Source of the DNA: Arthrobacter sp.
GTDB lineage: Bacteria; Actinomycetota; Actinomycetes; Actinomycetales; Micrococcaceae
Length of the DNA: 37,737 nucleotides
Assembly: GCF_031179385.1 (NCBI RefSeq)
Contig: NZ_JAPSHV010000017.1
Location: forward strand, 1 to 37,737
Reading direction: 5' to 3'
The notes under the pieces are model-generated. The model was not told the origin of the DNA. It saw only the letters and a program-made list of their open reading frames with translations, and made no database searches. The number at the start of each line of letters is the position of its first letter. The stretch's first letter is position 1. Shown here piece after piece: positions 15,666 through 23,386 of the stretch. A program made the position numbers and the translations under genes.

Positions 15666-15764
15666 ACCCTTCAACCTATATGGTCAGGGCTTCCAGATGC
15701 GCCAGGTCGGAACTGGCGCGCTGGCGTGGACATGGACGACTTTCAGAACCACGATCTTAAACGA

Positions 15765-15804
15765 AAGAAAGGCGCACCGGCCGATTGGCCGGTGCGCCTT
15801 TCTT
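15765..15804 (-). terminator. Strong rho-independent terminator of cspA
   Basis: An 18-bp perfect stem, AAGAAAGGCGCACCGGCC with its exact complement, around a 4-nt loop. On the minus strand the hairpin ends in TTTCTT, 15 bp after the cspA stop. It is nearly symmetrical and could also work on the plus strand. Confidence 0.9.
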
Positions 15805-15818
15805 GGAAGCTCTAAGCC

Positions 15819-16022
15819 TTAGAGAACGGAGATGTTCTCAGCCTGGGGGCCCTTGGGGCCCTGGGTGGTCTCGAAGCTGACCTTCTGGTTCTCCTCGAGC
15901 GAGCGGAAGCCGCCGGAGTTGATTGCGGAGAAGTGAGCGAAGACGTCAGCGCCGCCGTCATCAGGAGCGATGAATCCAAAGCCCTTTTCAGCGTTGAACC
16001 ACTTGACTGTACCTGTTGCCAT
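15819..16022 (-). CDS. cspA: Cold-shock protein, CspA family
   Basis: A 67-residue single cold-shock domain that binds single-stranded RNA and DNA and melts mRNA secondary structure. It starts [17 protein letters not shown] (RNP1 KGFGFI) and has RNP2 [14 protein letters not shown] lies about 8 nt before ATG 16022. The 5' leader is long, about 130 nt, as in other cold-shock genes. A strong terminator follows. The gene interrupts the rsgA-hisN order. Confidence 0.96.
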   Translation of the reverse strand: MATGTVKWFNAEKGFGFIAPDDGGADVFAHFSAINSGGFRSLEENQKVSFETTQGPKGPQAENISVL

Positions 16023-16161
16023 TTTTTTATTCCTTGAGTGTGAGGATCCCCCCGTACTTCGGGGTTCCCGTCGCGGTGTTCATTTCGCCTGCAAAAAAAG
16101 CTTTCGAACTCCGTAGAGAAATCAAGGCTTAACATTCGTGCGCAACACAACAACTTCCATC

Positions 16162-16189
16162 AGTCTAGCAGGCATTGGGCCGCTGTAAA
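16162..16189 (-). promoter_or_regulatory. Housekeeping promoter of cspA
   Basis: On the minus strand TTTACA (16189-16184), 16 bp and TAGACT (16167-16162) form a good primary-sigma promoter. The transcript would start near 16155, leaving an untranslated leader of about 130 nt. That leader contains a GC-rich hairpin (CCCCG with CGGGG around 16050-16065) and an A-rich stretch before the start codon. Confidence 0.65.
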
Positions 16190-16197
16190 CGCATTTC

Positions 16198-17319
16198 TTA
16201 TTGCAGGCCCAATTCCTTGGTTCCCTGGGTGGGTTCAATGCCGGCGCCGAGAAGCCGCCGAAGGGAAGCAAGGCGTACGGGGCCGGACTCTCCGGCTGCC
16301 CCGGAATCAACCCATCCGTCCAGTCCGCAATTGACCGCAGAGTCGTCGTGCCTGCACCCTCGTTCACATTCTCCCGTTCCGGGTGCGAGGTCAGGGAATG
16401 CAGCAAGGATGCGGTCGGCGTCGACGTGGGCGAGGCCGAAAGAGCGTATCCCGGGCGTGTCGATGATCCAGGTTCCGGGGGCCGAATCGGCGGCTTTCAG
16501 CGCGTACGCCGAAGATGAGGTGTGGCGTCCGCGGCCGGTCACCGCGTTCACGCCGCCGGTTGCACGATTCGCTCCAGTAAGGGCATTGACGAGCGTTGAC
16601 TTGCCCACGCCCGAGTGGCCCAGAAGCACGCTCACCCTACCGTCCAGAAGACCCTTCAAACGTGCCACCGCACCGGGCGCTAAGAGGGCGGATGTGCCGC
16701 TGGCCGAGGTTGTTGCCACGGCATCGGGGGTGGACGCGGTCTGGCTGGTGATGATCGGCAGGTCAAGGTGCTCGTAATTGGCCAGCAGTTCCGCAGGATC
16801 CTTCAGATCCGCCTTGGTGACGCAGAGCAGCGGCTGGATGCCGGCGTCGTACGCGGCGACCATGGCGCGGTCGATGAAACCGGTGCGGGGTTCCGGGTTG
16901 GCGGCCGCCACTACGATCACCAGCTGTTCAGCATTAGCAACCACCGCGCGTTCCACCGGGTCGGTGTCATCGGCGCTGCGGCGCAGGAGAGTCAGACGAT
17001 CCTGTATCCGCACCAGACGGGCCAGGGTGTCCGGCTCGCCGCTGACGTCTCCCACGAGGGAGACAAGGTCCCCGGCCACGACGGGGGAGCGGCGGAGTTC
17101 GCGTGCACGGGCAGCGATGACCACCCGCTCCGCCTCGGTGTCCTCGTCCACTATGGCTGTATACCGACCGCGGTCGACCGTGATGATGCGTCCTGTCACT
17201 GCATCGTCGTGGGCCGGGCGGTCTTTGGTGCGCGGACGGGAGCCCTTCTTGTTCGGCCTGATGCGTACGTCCGACTCATCCCAGGAGGAGGTCCCGCGCC
17301 GGGAACCGGCTGGTGTCAC
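16198..17319 (-). CDS. rsgA: Ribosome small-subunit maturation GTPase RsgA
   Basis: A circularly permuted GTPase that checks late 30S assembly. After a basic N-terminus (RIRPNKKGSRPRTKDRP) comes an OB fold (~40-110). The GTPase motifs then run in permuted order, G4 VTKADL, G1 GHSGVGKST, G3 DTPGIRSFGL, followed by a zinc knuckle with C-x4-C-H (CERGCRH) and a later Cys (VNCGL). I chose GTG 17319, which overlaps the aroA stop as GTGA. The open frame extends 14 codons into aroA, but the overlap-coupled start gives the N-terminus expected in this group (373 residues). It is cotranscribed with aroA. Confidence 0.93.
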   Translation of the reverse strand: MTPAGSRRGTSSWDESDVRIRPNKKGSRPRTKDRPAHDDAVTGRIITVDRGRYTAIVDEDTEAERVVIAARARELRRSPVVAGDLVSLVGDVSGEPDTLARLVRIQDRLTLLRRSADDTDPVERAVVANAEQLVIVVAAANPEPRTGFIDRAMVAAYDAGIQPLLCVTKADLKDPAELLANYEHLDLPIITSQTASTPDAVATTSASGTSALLAPGAVARLKGLLDGRVSVLLGHSGVGKSTLVNALTGANRATGGVNAVTGRGRHTSSSAYALKAADSAPGTWIIDTPGIRSFGLAHVDADRILAAFPDLAPGTGECERGCRHDDSAVNCGLDGWVDSGAAGESGPVRLASLRRLLGAGIEPTQGTKELGLQ

Positions 17320-18650
17320 CGCGAGCCGCTCGATTCGGCCGTGGCCGTCAGCGCTTCCCAAAGGGCAGGGAACTGCGGCATGGTCTTCCCGGTCGTGGCG
17401 ATGTTCTCGACCTCGACGCCTTCGACTGCAAGACCCAGGATCGCTCCAGCGGTGGCCATGCGGTGGTCATCATAGGTCTGGAAACGGCCGCCGTGGAGTG
17501 CGGCCGGACGGATGATCAGGCCGTCTTCGGTCTCTTCCGCGTCACCACCCAGACGCGTGATCTCGGCGACCAGCGCTGCCAGCCGGTCAGTTTCATGCCC
17601 ACGCAGGTGGGCGATGCCCGTCAGCAAGGACGGTGACTGGGCCAAAGCGCACAGTGCTGCGACGGTGGGTGCCAGCTCGCTCGTGTCAGCCAGTTCAGCG
17701 CCGCTGACCACTCCTGATCCGCGGACCACGAGGGTGGAATCGTCGGTCAGCTCGACCTCCGCGCCCAGCATCGGAAGGATGGTCCGCCATTTCTCGCCGA
17801 CCTGCGTGGTGTCTCGCGGCCAGTGCGGCATCCGGACGGTGCCCCCAGTTGCGACCGCGGCCGCAAGGAATGGTCCGGCGTTGGAGAGATCGGGTTCGAT
17901 CCGTACGTCGAATGCGCCGATGACTCCAGGCTCCACACGCCAGGAATTCGGGACGGAGTCATCCACGGTGACGCCGGCCTCACGCAGCACCCGAACCGTC
18001 ATGGCGATGTGGTCCAGGCTGGGAACCTTCGCGCCCGAATGCTGCAGGTGAAGGCCGTTGGTGAACCGGGCGCCGACGAGAAGCAGTGCCGAAACAAACT
18101 GCGACGAAGCGCTCGCGTCAATAACCAGCGGCCCGCCCTCAACCGCGCCGGAGCCGACGACGGTGAATGGGAGGGCGTCGTCGTCGTTCTCAAGCTGGAC
18201 ACCGAGGCCCCGGAGCGCGCTGATCACGGCACCCATCGGACGGCGACGCGCGTGGGGATCGCCGTCGAAGGCAGTCCGGCCGTGACGGAGCGCAGCCAGC
18301 GGAGGCACAAAGCGCATGACCGTGCCTGCCAGTCCGCAATCAACGCTTGCATCGCCCGACGCCCCATCGGGGATGGGGGTGACAAGAAGGTCCGGCCCGA
18401 AACTGCCGTCACCGTCGACCTCCTCGACACCGGCACCGAGCGACCGCAGCGCGGCGACCATCAGTTGCGAGTCCCGCGAATGCAGGGGAGCGCGCAGCCG
18501 GCTTGGTCCGTCGGCAAGCGCAGCGAGTATGAGGTACCTGTTGGTCAACGACTTTGAGCCGGGGACCTCAACGGTTGCATCGACGGGACCTTGTGCGTGG
18601 GGTGCAGGCCAGAATGACGTGGCCGATGGTGCAGCGGACAGCGCGTTCAT
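17316..18650 (-). CDS. aroA: 3-phosphoshikimate 1-carboxyvinyltransferase (EPSP synthase)
   Basis: Sixth step of the shikimate pathway: joins phosphoenolpyruvate to shikimate-3-phosphate. The 444-residue product has PGSKSLTNRYLILAALA (shikimate-phosphate/PEP site), CGLAGTVMRFVPPLA (PEP loop), FDGDPHARRRPMG, DLSNAGPFLAAA, and the C-terminal RGHETDRLAAL and YDDHRMA motifs. The last two carry catalytic-site residues. The start is ATG 18650, with AAGGGG very close upstream. Six base pairs separate it from the DoxX gene, and its stop overlaps rsgA, so doxX-aroA-rsgA form an operon. Confidence 0.97.
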   Translation of the reverse strand: MNALSAAPSATSFWPAPHAQGPVDATVEVPGSKSLTNRYLILAALADGPSRLRAPLHSRDSQLMVAALRSLGAGVEEVDGDGSFGPDLLVTPIPDGASGDASVDCGLAGTVMRFVPPLAALRHGRTAFDGDPHARRRPMGAVISALRGLGVQLENDDDALPFTVVGSGAVEGGPLVIDASASSQFVSALLLVGARFTNGLHLQHSGAKVPSLDHIAMTVRVLREAGVTVDDSVPNSWRVEPGVIGAFDVRIEPDLSNAGPFLAAAVATGGTVRMPHWPRDTTQVGEKWRTILPMLGAEVELTDDSTLVVRGSGVVSGAELADTSELAPTVAALCALAQSPSLLTGIAHLRGHETDRLAALVAEITRLGGDAEETEDGLIIRPAALHGGRFQTYDDHRMATAGAILGLAVEGVEVENIATTGKTMPQFPALWEALTATAESSGSR

Positions 18651-18655
18651 TCCCC

Positions 18656-19204
18656 TTAGCTGCCCGTGACTTCCGAGGCGGTCTTGCGCACAGCCTTCTC
18701 GGCCTTCCTGATGCCCTTCTTGGTGTCGTGAGTGAGCGCCAGGGCGTTACGACGGGCATCTTCGGCGAAGTGTTCCGCGCGCCAGGCCCAGCTCGGACGG
18801 CCGTTTGTGTCCACCGCTGCAAGCAGCACGGCACCGATCAAGGAGATGTTCTTGAGGAGCTGATTGCGCCGGTCCTTGCGCGCCTTCGCTGTGGAGGAGT
18901 CGGCATTGTTGAACTCGACGACGGCATTGAGGGTGGACGTACCGACCAGTATGACCGCCGAAAGTCGGGAGAAACGCCCGATTCCCAGCAGCACGGCAGC
19001 ACCGATATGTGCGGCGCCGAGTACCTTCGCTACGCGCTGTTCGTCGCTCGCCACCGATGCGGCGGAGGGCACCATCTTCGTGATGCGGTCCAGCGTGGGA
19101 CGGAGGGCGGTGGCCGCGGCGTCGGTGTTCCGGAGCCGGTCAAGGCCCGTCAGAACGAAGCTGCTGGCAAGCAATGGGCGGGCGAATACACGAACAAGGG
19201 TCAC
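18656..19204 (-). CDS. DoxX family membrane protein
   Basis: A 182-residue membrane protein starting at GTG 19204 with AGGAGG about 5 nt upstream. It shows the DoxX pattern: an N-terminal helix followed by SSFVLTGLDRLRN, then helices at ~60-78, 82-98 and 118-133. The C-terminal third is basic and hydrophilic (HDTKKGIRKAEKAVRKTASEV). DoxX relatives have been tied to thiol and oxidative stress in actinobacteria (for example in a complex with SodA and a thiosulfate sulfurtransferase in mycobacteria). Its position divergent from sigR fits that, but nothing in the protein itself proves it. First gene of the doxX-aroA-rsgA operon. Confidence 0.85.
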   Translation of the reverse strand: MTLVRVFARPLLASSFVLTGLDRLRNTDAAATALRPTLDRITKMVPSAASVASDEQRVAKVLGAAHIGAAVLLGIGRFSRLSAVILVGTSTLNAVVEFNNADSSTAKARKDRRNQLLKNISLIGAVLLAAVDTNGRPSWAWRAEHFAEDARRNALALTHDTKKGIRKAEKAVRKTASEVTGS

Positions 19205-19339
19205 AATGCCTCCTGGCTTCCAGCACCATCAAGGGCACCGGATCTACTCATGCGAACAAAGTCAGTTACAACCGTGGATGGATGAGTCTAGTTTTGCACC
19301 TTTAGCGCAACGAGGCGATCCAGTCCCGGGGCCTGCGAC

Positions 19340-19365
19340 GGAATATCCCACCCCGGCTTCTGGTT
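19340..19365 (+). promoter_or_regulatory. SigR-dependent autoregulatory promoter of sigR
   Basis: GGAAT (19340-19344), 18 bases and GTT (19363-19365) match the SigR/SigH consensus exactly. The transcript would start near 19372, about 40 nt before ATG 19412, whose Shine-Dalgarno sequence is GAGGAG at 19403-19408. Autoactivation through such a promoter is the established control of sigR in Streptomyces and of sigH in mycobacteria. Confidence 0.8.
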
Positions 19366-19411
19366 AGCGATAGGGAAGCCCGGATGAGGCAGCAGACGAT
19401 ACGAGGAGCAG

Positions 19412-20197
19412 ATGGGTACAGCGACATCGGTACGGGACCATTTTCCGCTTATCCAGGTGGACGCACCGGCACGGCCGGCGCCGCGCCGTCAGACCGTCGG
19501 ACGCGTAGACTTTGCAGCAATGAATACCACAGCCGCGGCGGGACCCACCCCGACCGAAGATGAGGAACTGGATCTGTCCACCGAGTCCGTTGCGGAACGG
19601 ACGGCGCGGTTCGAGCGGGACGCCATGCAGTACGTGGACCAGCTGTATTCGGCTGCCATGAGAATGGCTCGTAACCCCGCTGACGCGGAAGATCTGGTGC
19701 AGGAGGCCTACACCAAGGCTTTCTCCGCCTTCCATCAGTACAAGCCGGGAACCAACCTGAAGGCCTGGCTGTACCGGATTCTCACGAACACGTACATCAA
19801 CCTGTATCGCAAGCGGCAGCGGGAACCCCTGCAGTCGAATTCGGACACCATCGAGGACTGGCAGCTCGCGAAGGCAGCCGAGCATACCTCGTCAGGGCTG
19901 CGGTCGGCTGAGGTTGAAGCACTCGATCACCTCCCTGACTCGGACGTGAAGCAAGCTTTGCAGGCAATTCCGGAGGAGTTCCGCCTGGCGGTCTACTTCT
20001 CGGACGTCGAGGGTTTCGCGTACAAGGAAATCTCGGAAATCATGAACACCCCCATCGGCACCGTGATGTCACGGCTGCACCGCGGACGCAAGCTCCTCAG
20101 GGACCTGCTGTCCGAGTACGCGCACGAGCGCGGAATGGGCGGTTCGGCACGCGCTTCCACCGGAGATGGTGGAACTACACAGGAGAACGGAAAATGA
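19412..20197 (+). CDS. sigR: RNA polymerase sigma factor SigR (thiol-oxidative stress, ECF)
   Basis: An ECF sigma factor controlled by the zinc anti-sigma RsrA; directs transcription of thioredoxin, protease and other thiol-stress genes. Region 2 is seen in [23 protein letters not shown] plus [25 protein letters not shown], and region 4 in [47 protein letters not shown]. The long form from ATG 19412 has 261 residues. An internal ATG at 19520 gives 225 residues and has its own TAGACT box 8 nt upstream. In Streptomyces a long unstable SigR' isoform comes from the SigR-dependent promoter and a short stable one from a constitutive promoter; the arrangement here looks the same. The stop overlaps rsrA by 4 bp. 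Confidence 0.95.
   Translation: MGTATSVRDHFPLIQVDAPARPAPRRQTVGRVDFAAMNTTAAAGPTPTEDEELDLSTESVAERTARFERDAMQYVDQLYSAAMRMARNPADAEDLVQEAYTKAFSAFHQYKPGTNLKAWLYRILTNTYINLYRKRQREPLQSNSDTIEDWQLAKAAEHTSSGLRSAEVEALDHLPDSDVKQALQAIPEEFRLAVYFSDVEGFAYKEISEIMNTPIGTVMSRLHRGRKLLRDLLSEYAHERGMGGSARASTGDGGTTQENGK
19506..19511 (+). promoter_or_regulatory. -10 box of a probable internal promoter for the short SigR form
   Basis: TAGACT lies 8 nt before the internal in-frame ATG 19520. That ATG has no Shine-Dalgarno sequence, so the transcript would be leaderless or nearly so. No -35 element is evident 16-18 bp upstream. Confidence 0.5.
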
Positions 20198-20454
20198 GCG
20201 ACTGCCACAGCCTTGGCGACTGCGACGACTCACGCATCGAGCGGCTGTATGAGTACCTTGACGGGGCTCTCTCGCACGCTGACCTGGTCGAAATCAAGGA
20301 CCACCTTGAGGATTGCCCGGAGTGCGCCCAGGAACACGATCTTGAGTGCCTCATCCGGTCTGTAGTGAAGCGCTCCTGCACAGAGGTCGCGCCTGCGAAA
20401 CTGAAGTCGAACATTCTGGACCGGATCAGCCAGATCAAGACCGTCGACCACTAG
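20194..20454 (+). CDS. rsrA: Zinc-containing anti-sigma factor RsrA
   Basis: A redox-switched anti-sigma of the ZAS family that holds SigR inactive until disulfide formation releases zinc. The 86-residue product carries H37-x3-C41-x2-C44 (HLEDCPEC) at the same positions as in Streptomyces RsrA, plus Cys10, the probable partner of C44 in the trigger disulfide. Further Cys lie at 4, 52 and 62. It is entirely cytosolic, with no membrane helix. Its ATG overlaps the sigR stop (ATGA), so the two are made in a fixed ratio. A terminator follows 35 bp later. Confidence 0.95.
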   Translation: MSDCHSLGDCDDSRIERLYEYLDGALSHADLVEIKDHLEDCPECAQEHDLECLIRSVVKRSCTEVAPAKLKSNILDRISQIKTVDH

Positions 20455-20489
20455 CGTCATCTGCGCTCTGTTGATGGCCAGCCCCATAC

Positions 20490-20531
20490 AAACAGAAGAA
20501 CCCCCGTACGAGTACGGGGGTTCTTCTGTTT
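20490..20531. terminator. Bidirectional terminator between rsrA and bL37
   Basis: A perfect inverted repeat with 20-bp arms (AAACAGAAGAACCCCCGTAC and its complement) and a tiny centre. The outer A/T-rich ends give T-rich tails in both directions, so it can serve rsrA (+) and the convergent bL37 gene (-). Confidence 0.92.
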
Positions 20532-20546
20532 GCTTTGACTGTGATG

Positions 20547-20621
20547 TCAGGTGTTGGGGCGCTTACCGTGGTTAGCGCCGCCGCGCTTGCGATCACGGCG
20601 CTTGCGTGCACGCTTGCTCAT
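20547..20621 (-). CDS. Ribosomal protein bL37 (24 residues, AURKAIP1/COX24-like)
   Basis: A 24-residue, extremely basic protein starting MSKRARKRRDRKRGG and ending ANHGKRPNT. This matches the actinobacterial 50S protein bL37, often annotated as AURKAIP1/COX24-domain protein. ATG 20621 has a full Shine-Dalgarno sequence, AAGGAGG at 20626-20632, 4-6 nt upstream. A shared terminator lies just after its stop. The gene is below the length cut-off of most ORF callers; a 135-codon frame through it is only the upstream extension. It is convergent with rsrA. Confidence 0.88.
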   Translation of the reverse strand: MSKRARKRRDRKRGGANHGKRPNT

Positions 20622-20806
20622 GGCTGCCTCCTTACGTTGCCTATAGGGCTTTTGCCGATCGACCACATGGGTCCGGACTGCCCTCCAGTCTCCCACACCC
20701 GGACGCACTGAACCTAAACGGCCGGGGCAGTCGGCGGCTACCTGCTCGCACCGGTGCCTAGGATGGAACGGAATGATCCGAGCGACCCCGGAGCAAAGGA
20801 GCGCCG

Positions 20807-21778
20807 ATGCGCGCAGTGTACGCAGAGTCCCTGTCCGCCCAGTCCCCGCTTGACGGGTTGAGGGTGGGAGAGCTTCCCGAACCGAAGCATCCCGGAGAAT
20901 TCCGCAGGGTGCGTGTCCGGGCGTCCGCTCTGAACCACCACGATCTGTGGTCATTGCGGGGAGTGGGCCTCGGACAGGACAAGCTGCCGATGATCCTGGG
21001 CTGTGACGGCGCCGGAGTGGACGACGACGGTAATGAAGTCCTCATCCACAGCGTCATCTCTTCTCCCGACTGGCAGGGCGACGAGACGCTGGATCCCCGC
21101 CGCTCGCTCCTCTCAGAACTCCATCCAGGCACGATGGCCGATTACGTCTGGGTGCCGGCACGTAATCTGGTACCCAAACCGTCCGGTCTGAGCTTTGAGG
21201 AAGCAGCGTGCTTACCGACGTCCTGGCTCACCGCATACCGGATGCTGTTCACGACGTCGCCGGCCGCTCCGGGCTCCACCGTTCTGGTGCAGGGCGCGGG
21301 GGGAGGGGTCTCCACCGCGCTCATCCTGCTCGCCGGCGCGGCGGGCTACCGTGTGTGGGTGACCAGCCGCAGCGAGGCTAAACGTGAGCTGGCCCTGAAG
21401 TTGGGAGCGCACGACGCGTTCGACGCCGGTGCTCGCCTTCCGGAGCGCGTTGACGTCGTTTTCGATTCGGTCGGGGAAGCGACCTGGGCGCATTCGTTGA
21501 AGGCACTCAAGCCCGGTGGCGCCGTCGTCACCTGTGGCGCGACAAGCGGACCGAGTCCGTCGGCGGACCTCAACCGCGTTTTCTTCCTCCAGCTGCGGGT
21601 ACTGGGTTCAACGATGGGCTCCCGCGATGAGCTCCAGCGACTGGCGGAGTTTCTTGCCGTCACTGGCGTGCGACCCATCATCGATTCCGTGTACCCGCTG
21701 GAAGACGCGCGGACCGGATTCGAACGGATGGCCAAGGGTGAGGTTTTCGGAAAGGTCATTTTCAACCACGGGAACTGA
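20807..21778 (+). CDS. Zinc-independent quinone oxidoreductase-like MDR protein
   Basis: A 323-residue medium-chain dehydrogenase/reductase. Its Rossmann motif is VLVQGAGGGVSTALI (residues ~163-177). The position of the catalytic-zinc GHE motif reads GCDGAGV, the usual Cys ligand is replaced (ALNHHDLW), and no structural four-Cys lobe is present, so it should be a zinc-free NAD(P)H:quinone/enoyl reductase type. Start ATG 20807 with AAAGGAG shortly upstream. A TAGGAT -10 candidate lies at 20759. Quinone reductases are frequent SigR targets, but the GGAAT at 20770 lacks a GTT at the right distance. The substrate is unknown. Confidence 0.88.
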   Translation: MRAVYAESLSAQSPLDGLRVGELPEPKHPGEFRRVRVRASALNHHDLWSLRGVGLGQDKLPMILGCDGAGVDDDGNEVLIHSVISSPDWQGDETLDPRRSLLSELHPGTMADYVWVPARNLVPKPSGLSFEEAACLPTSWLTAYRMLFTTSPAAPGSTVLVQGAGGGVSTALILLAGAAGYRVWVTSRSEAKRELALKLGAHDAFDAGARLPERVDVVFDSVGEATWAHSLKALKPGGAVVTCGATSGPSPSADLNRVFFLQLRVLGSTMGSRDELQRLAEFLAVTGVRPIIDSVYPLEDARTGFERMAKGEVFGKVIFNHGN

Positions 21779-21802
21779 ACCGCGACTTTCCGAGGGGGAC
21801 GG

Positions 21803-22423
21803 CTACGGCCGCTGTTTCGATGAGAGCGACGCCCGGATTGATGCCTGTGCCTGGCGTAGGACTGTCACCACAGTTTCGGCGACGGCATCGCTGATTCCCT
21901 GCTCGGTCTCGGCGGCGTGTCTCCGCAGCTCCATGCGAACGTCGTCCCGGAACTGGTTGACGACCATTTCAAGTTCCTTCAGCGATCGCCGCTGGTCGGA
22001 ACGGCTGCTGTCCGCAGCCGCCTGCCGTCCGGACCGGCGCGCACTTTCGGCCGACGCCGCAAGGTCCGCCCGAAGGCCGCGCATGTTTGCCCGGATCTCC
22101 TCCCGCAGGCCATCTGCGAGCCGGCGTATTGACGCGGAGATGTCCTCCTCGATGTCAGCAAGCTCCCCGCGCCGTTCCGTTAGTTCGCGGCGCCCTTCTT
22201 CGGTAATGAGGTAGGTGGTTCGACGCCCCTGTGCCTGGGTTGACACCAAGCGCTCCGCCTCCAGCTTGGCCAGCCGCGGGTAGATAGTGCCTGCGCTGGG
22301 GGAGTAGGTCCCACCGAACCGGTCTTCAAGGGCCCGGATTATCTCGTATCCATGTTTGGGGCCGTCCTCAAGGAGTGCCAGCAGATAGAGACGCAGAGCG
22401 CCGTGGGCGAAGACAGGGGGCAC
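21803..22423 (-). CDS. PadR family transcriptional regulator
   Basis: A 206-residue regulator. Its N-terminal winged helix (residues ~5-85) has LRLYLLALLEDGPKHGYEIIRALEDRF and SPSAGTIYPRLAKLEAERLV, diagnostic of PadR proteins. A long charged, probably coiled-coil C-terminal region follows (residues ~90-200, ITEEGRRELTERRGELADIEEDIS and onward) for dimerisation. GTG 22423 shares its G with the TAG stop of the DUF4097 gene, so the two genes are tightly coupled. The likely operators lie upstream of that gene at 23301-23338, which suggests autoregulation. Confidence 0.92.
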   Translation of the reverse strand: MPPVFAHGALRLYLLALLEDGPKHGYEIIRALEDRFGGTYSPSAGTIYPRLAKLEAERLVSTQAQGRRTTYLITEEGRRELTERRGELADIEEDISASIRRLADGLREEIRANMRGLRADLAASAESARRSGRQAAADSSRSDQRRSLKELEMVVNQFRDDVRMELRRHAAETEQGISDAVAETVVTVLRQAQASIRASLSSKQRP

Positions 22424-23271
22424 TAGTGCCCACCGTCCTGTGCTTCGCCGGCACCCTGCTCGGCGGCTGCGTCCGGGGAACGATGGAAGATCGCCACATC
22501 ACCCGAAACAGAGTTGGCCCGCACCGTCAGGGTGGAGCCGGAGGAGCCCGGCTCGATGAACGTATTTTTCCCGTGACCGGTGAATTTTCGGTTGTTCACG
22601 GAGAGGGAGCCCGAAACGGTGGAGGCCGCGACGTCGACTCCGAGCGTCTGCGACAGCCGTACGACCAGGTCACCGGAAACGGTTCGCGCGGCCAGGTCCC
22701 GGGGCTCCCCCAGGAGGTCCAGGGTGACCGCCCCGCTGACGCTATTGGTGCGGATGCTTTCGCAGTAGCCCGAGGCTGTGACCTCACCCGAAACGGTCTT
22801 GATCACCAAATGCCCGGAGTGATGGCGCACGATGGCCTCCCCGCTGACGGTATTGACCGTCAGCCTTCCGGAGGTGTCATCGGCCATGATGGAACCGGAC
22901 ACGGTGTCGATGGATGTGTCCCGCGTACCGCACGCCAGTCCGTCGCCGCTGACAGTCCTCAGCGCAACAGAGGTTCCTTCGGGTACCGCGATGCTGATGA
23001 CGGCGGCTTCCTTCGGCTTGCCCAGAATTACCTGGCTCGTGACTCCCAGCCAACTCCGGGACGACCCGCTGAGGTGCGAGATTTCCAACGCGCCCCCGTT
23101 CAGGCGGACGTCGATGGGCTGCCCCTTGACGTCGGAGACCTCCACCCGGGTTGTCGGCTCATCATGCACCAGGATGTCAATGCGCCCGGCGATGATGCCC
23201 GCCTTCACGGACAGCACGTCATCGAACTCAAGGGTCTGAGGAGTTCCGATCTCCCAACGGTCCTGCTGCAT
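22423..23271 (-). CDS. DUF4097 beta-strand repeat protein
   Basis: A 282-residue protein made almost wholly of short beta-strand repeats. The tetrapeptide T/S-V-S-G recurs eight times (TVSGDG, TVSGSI, TVSGEA, TVSGEV, SVSGAV, TVSGDL, TVSGSL, SVSGDV), mostly at ~17-24-residue intervals, as in DUF4097 beta-helix adhesin-like folds. No signal peptide or membrane helix is seen, so it is probably cytoplasmic. ATG 23271 has GGAGC 6 nt upstream. In many Gram-positives DUF4097 genes are paired with PadR regulators of envelope-stress type. Its biochemical role is unknown. Confidence 0.88.
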   Translation of the reverse strand: MQQDRWEIGTPQTLEFDDVLSVKAGIIAGRIDILVHDEPTTRVEVSDVKGQPIDVRLNGGALEISHLSGSSRSWLGVTSQVILGKPKEAAVISIAVPEGTSVALRTVSGDGLACGTRDTSIDTVSGSIMADDTSGRLTVNTVSGEAIVRHHSGHLVIKTVSGEVTASGYCESIRTNSVSGAVTLDLLGEPRDLAARTVSGDLVVRLSQTLGVDVAASTVSGSLSVNNRKFTGHGKNTFIEPGSSGSTLTVRANSVSGDVAIFHRSPDAAAEQGAGEAQDGGH

Positions 23272-23300
23272 GGCTGCTCCTGGGGTATGGATAGAGGAAA

Positions 23301-23338
23301 AACGCGATATATCGCGTTAGCAACACGATATATCGCGT
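23301..23338. promoter_or_regulatory. Tandem palindromic operators, probable PadR sites
   Basis: AACGCGATATATCGCGTT (23301-23318) is a perfect 18-bp palindrome. ACACGATATATCGCGT (23323-23338) is a second copy with one mismatched pair. Their centres are 21 bp apart, i.e. two helical turns, so two dimers could bind on the same face. They lie 30-67 bp upstream of the DUF4097-padR start, where a promoter is expected. The AT-rich core stands out in this GC-rich region. Confidence 0.7.
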
Positions 23339-23386
23339 CTTCAGGTCCAGGCAAGGCAGCTGGGCACCTTTTTCTTAGAAGTGCCG

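Noticed and set aside
20770-20795. Possible SigR promoter before the quinone oxidoreductase
   Set aside because: GGAAT is present, but the bases 18 nt later are GCA instead of GTT, so the -10 part is missing.
20622-20954. N-terminal extension of the bL37 frame (to 135 codons)
   Set aside because: The AAGGAGG ribosome site and the family length of 24 residues place the start at 20621; the upstream part runs into the oxidoreductase gene.
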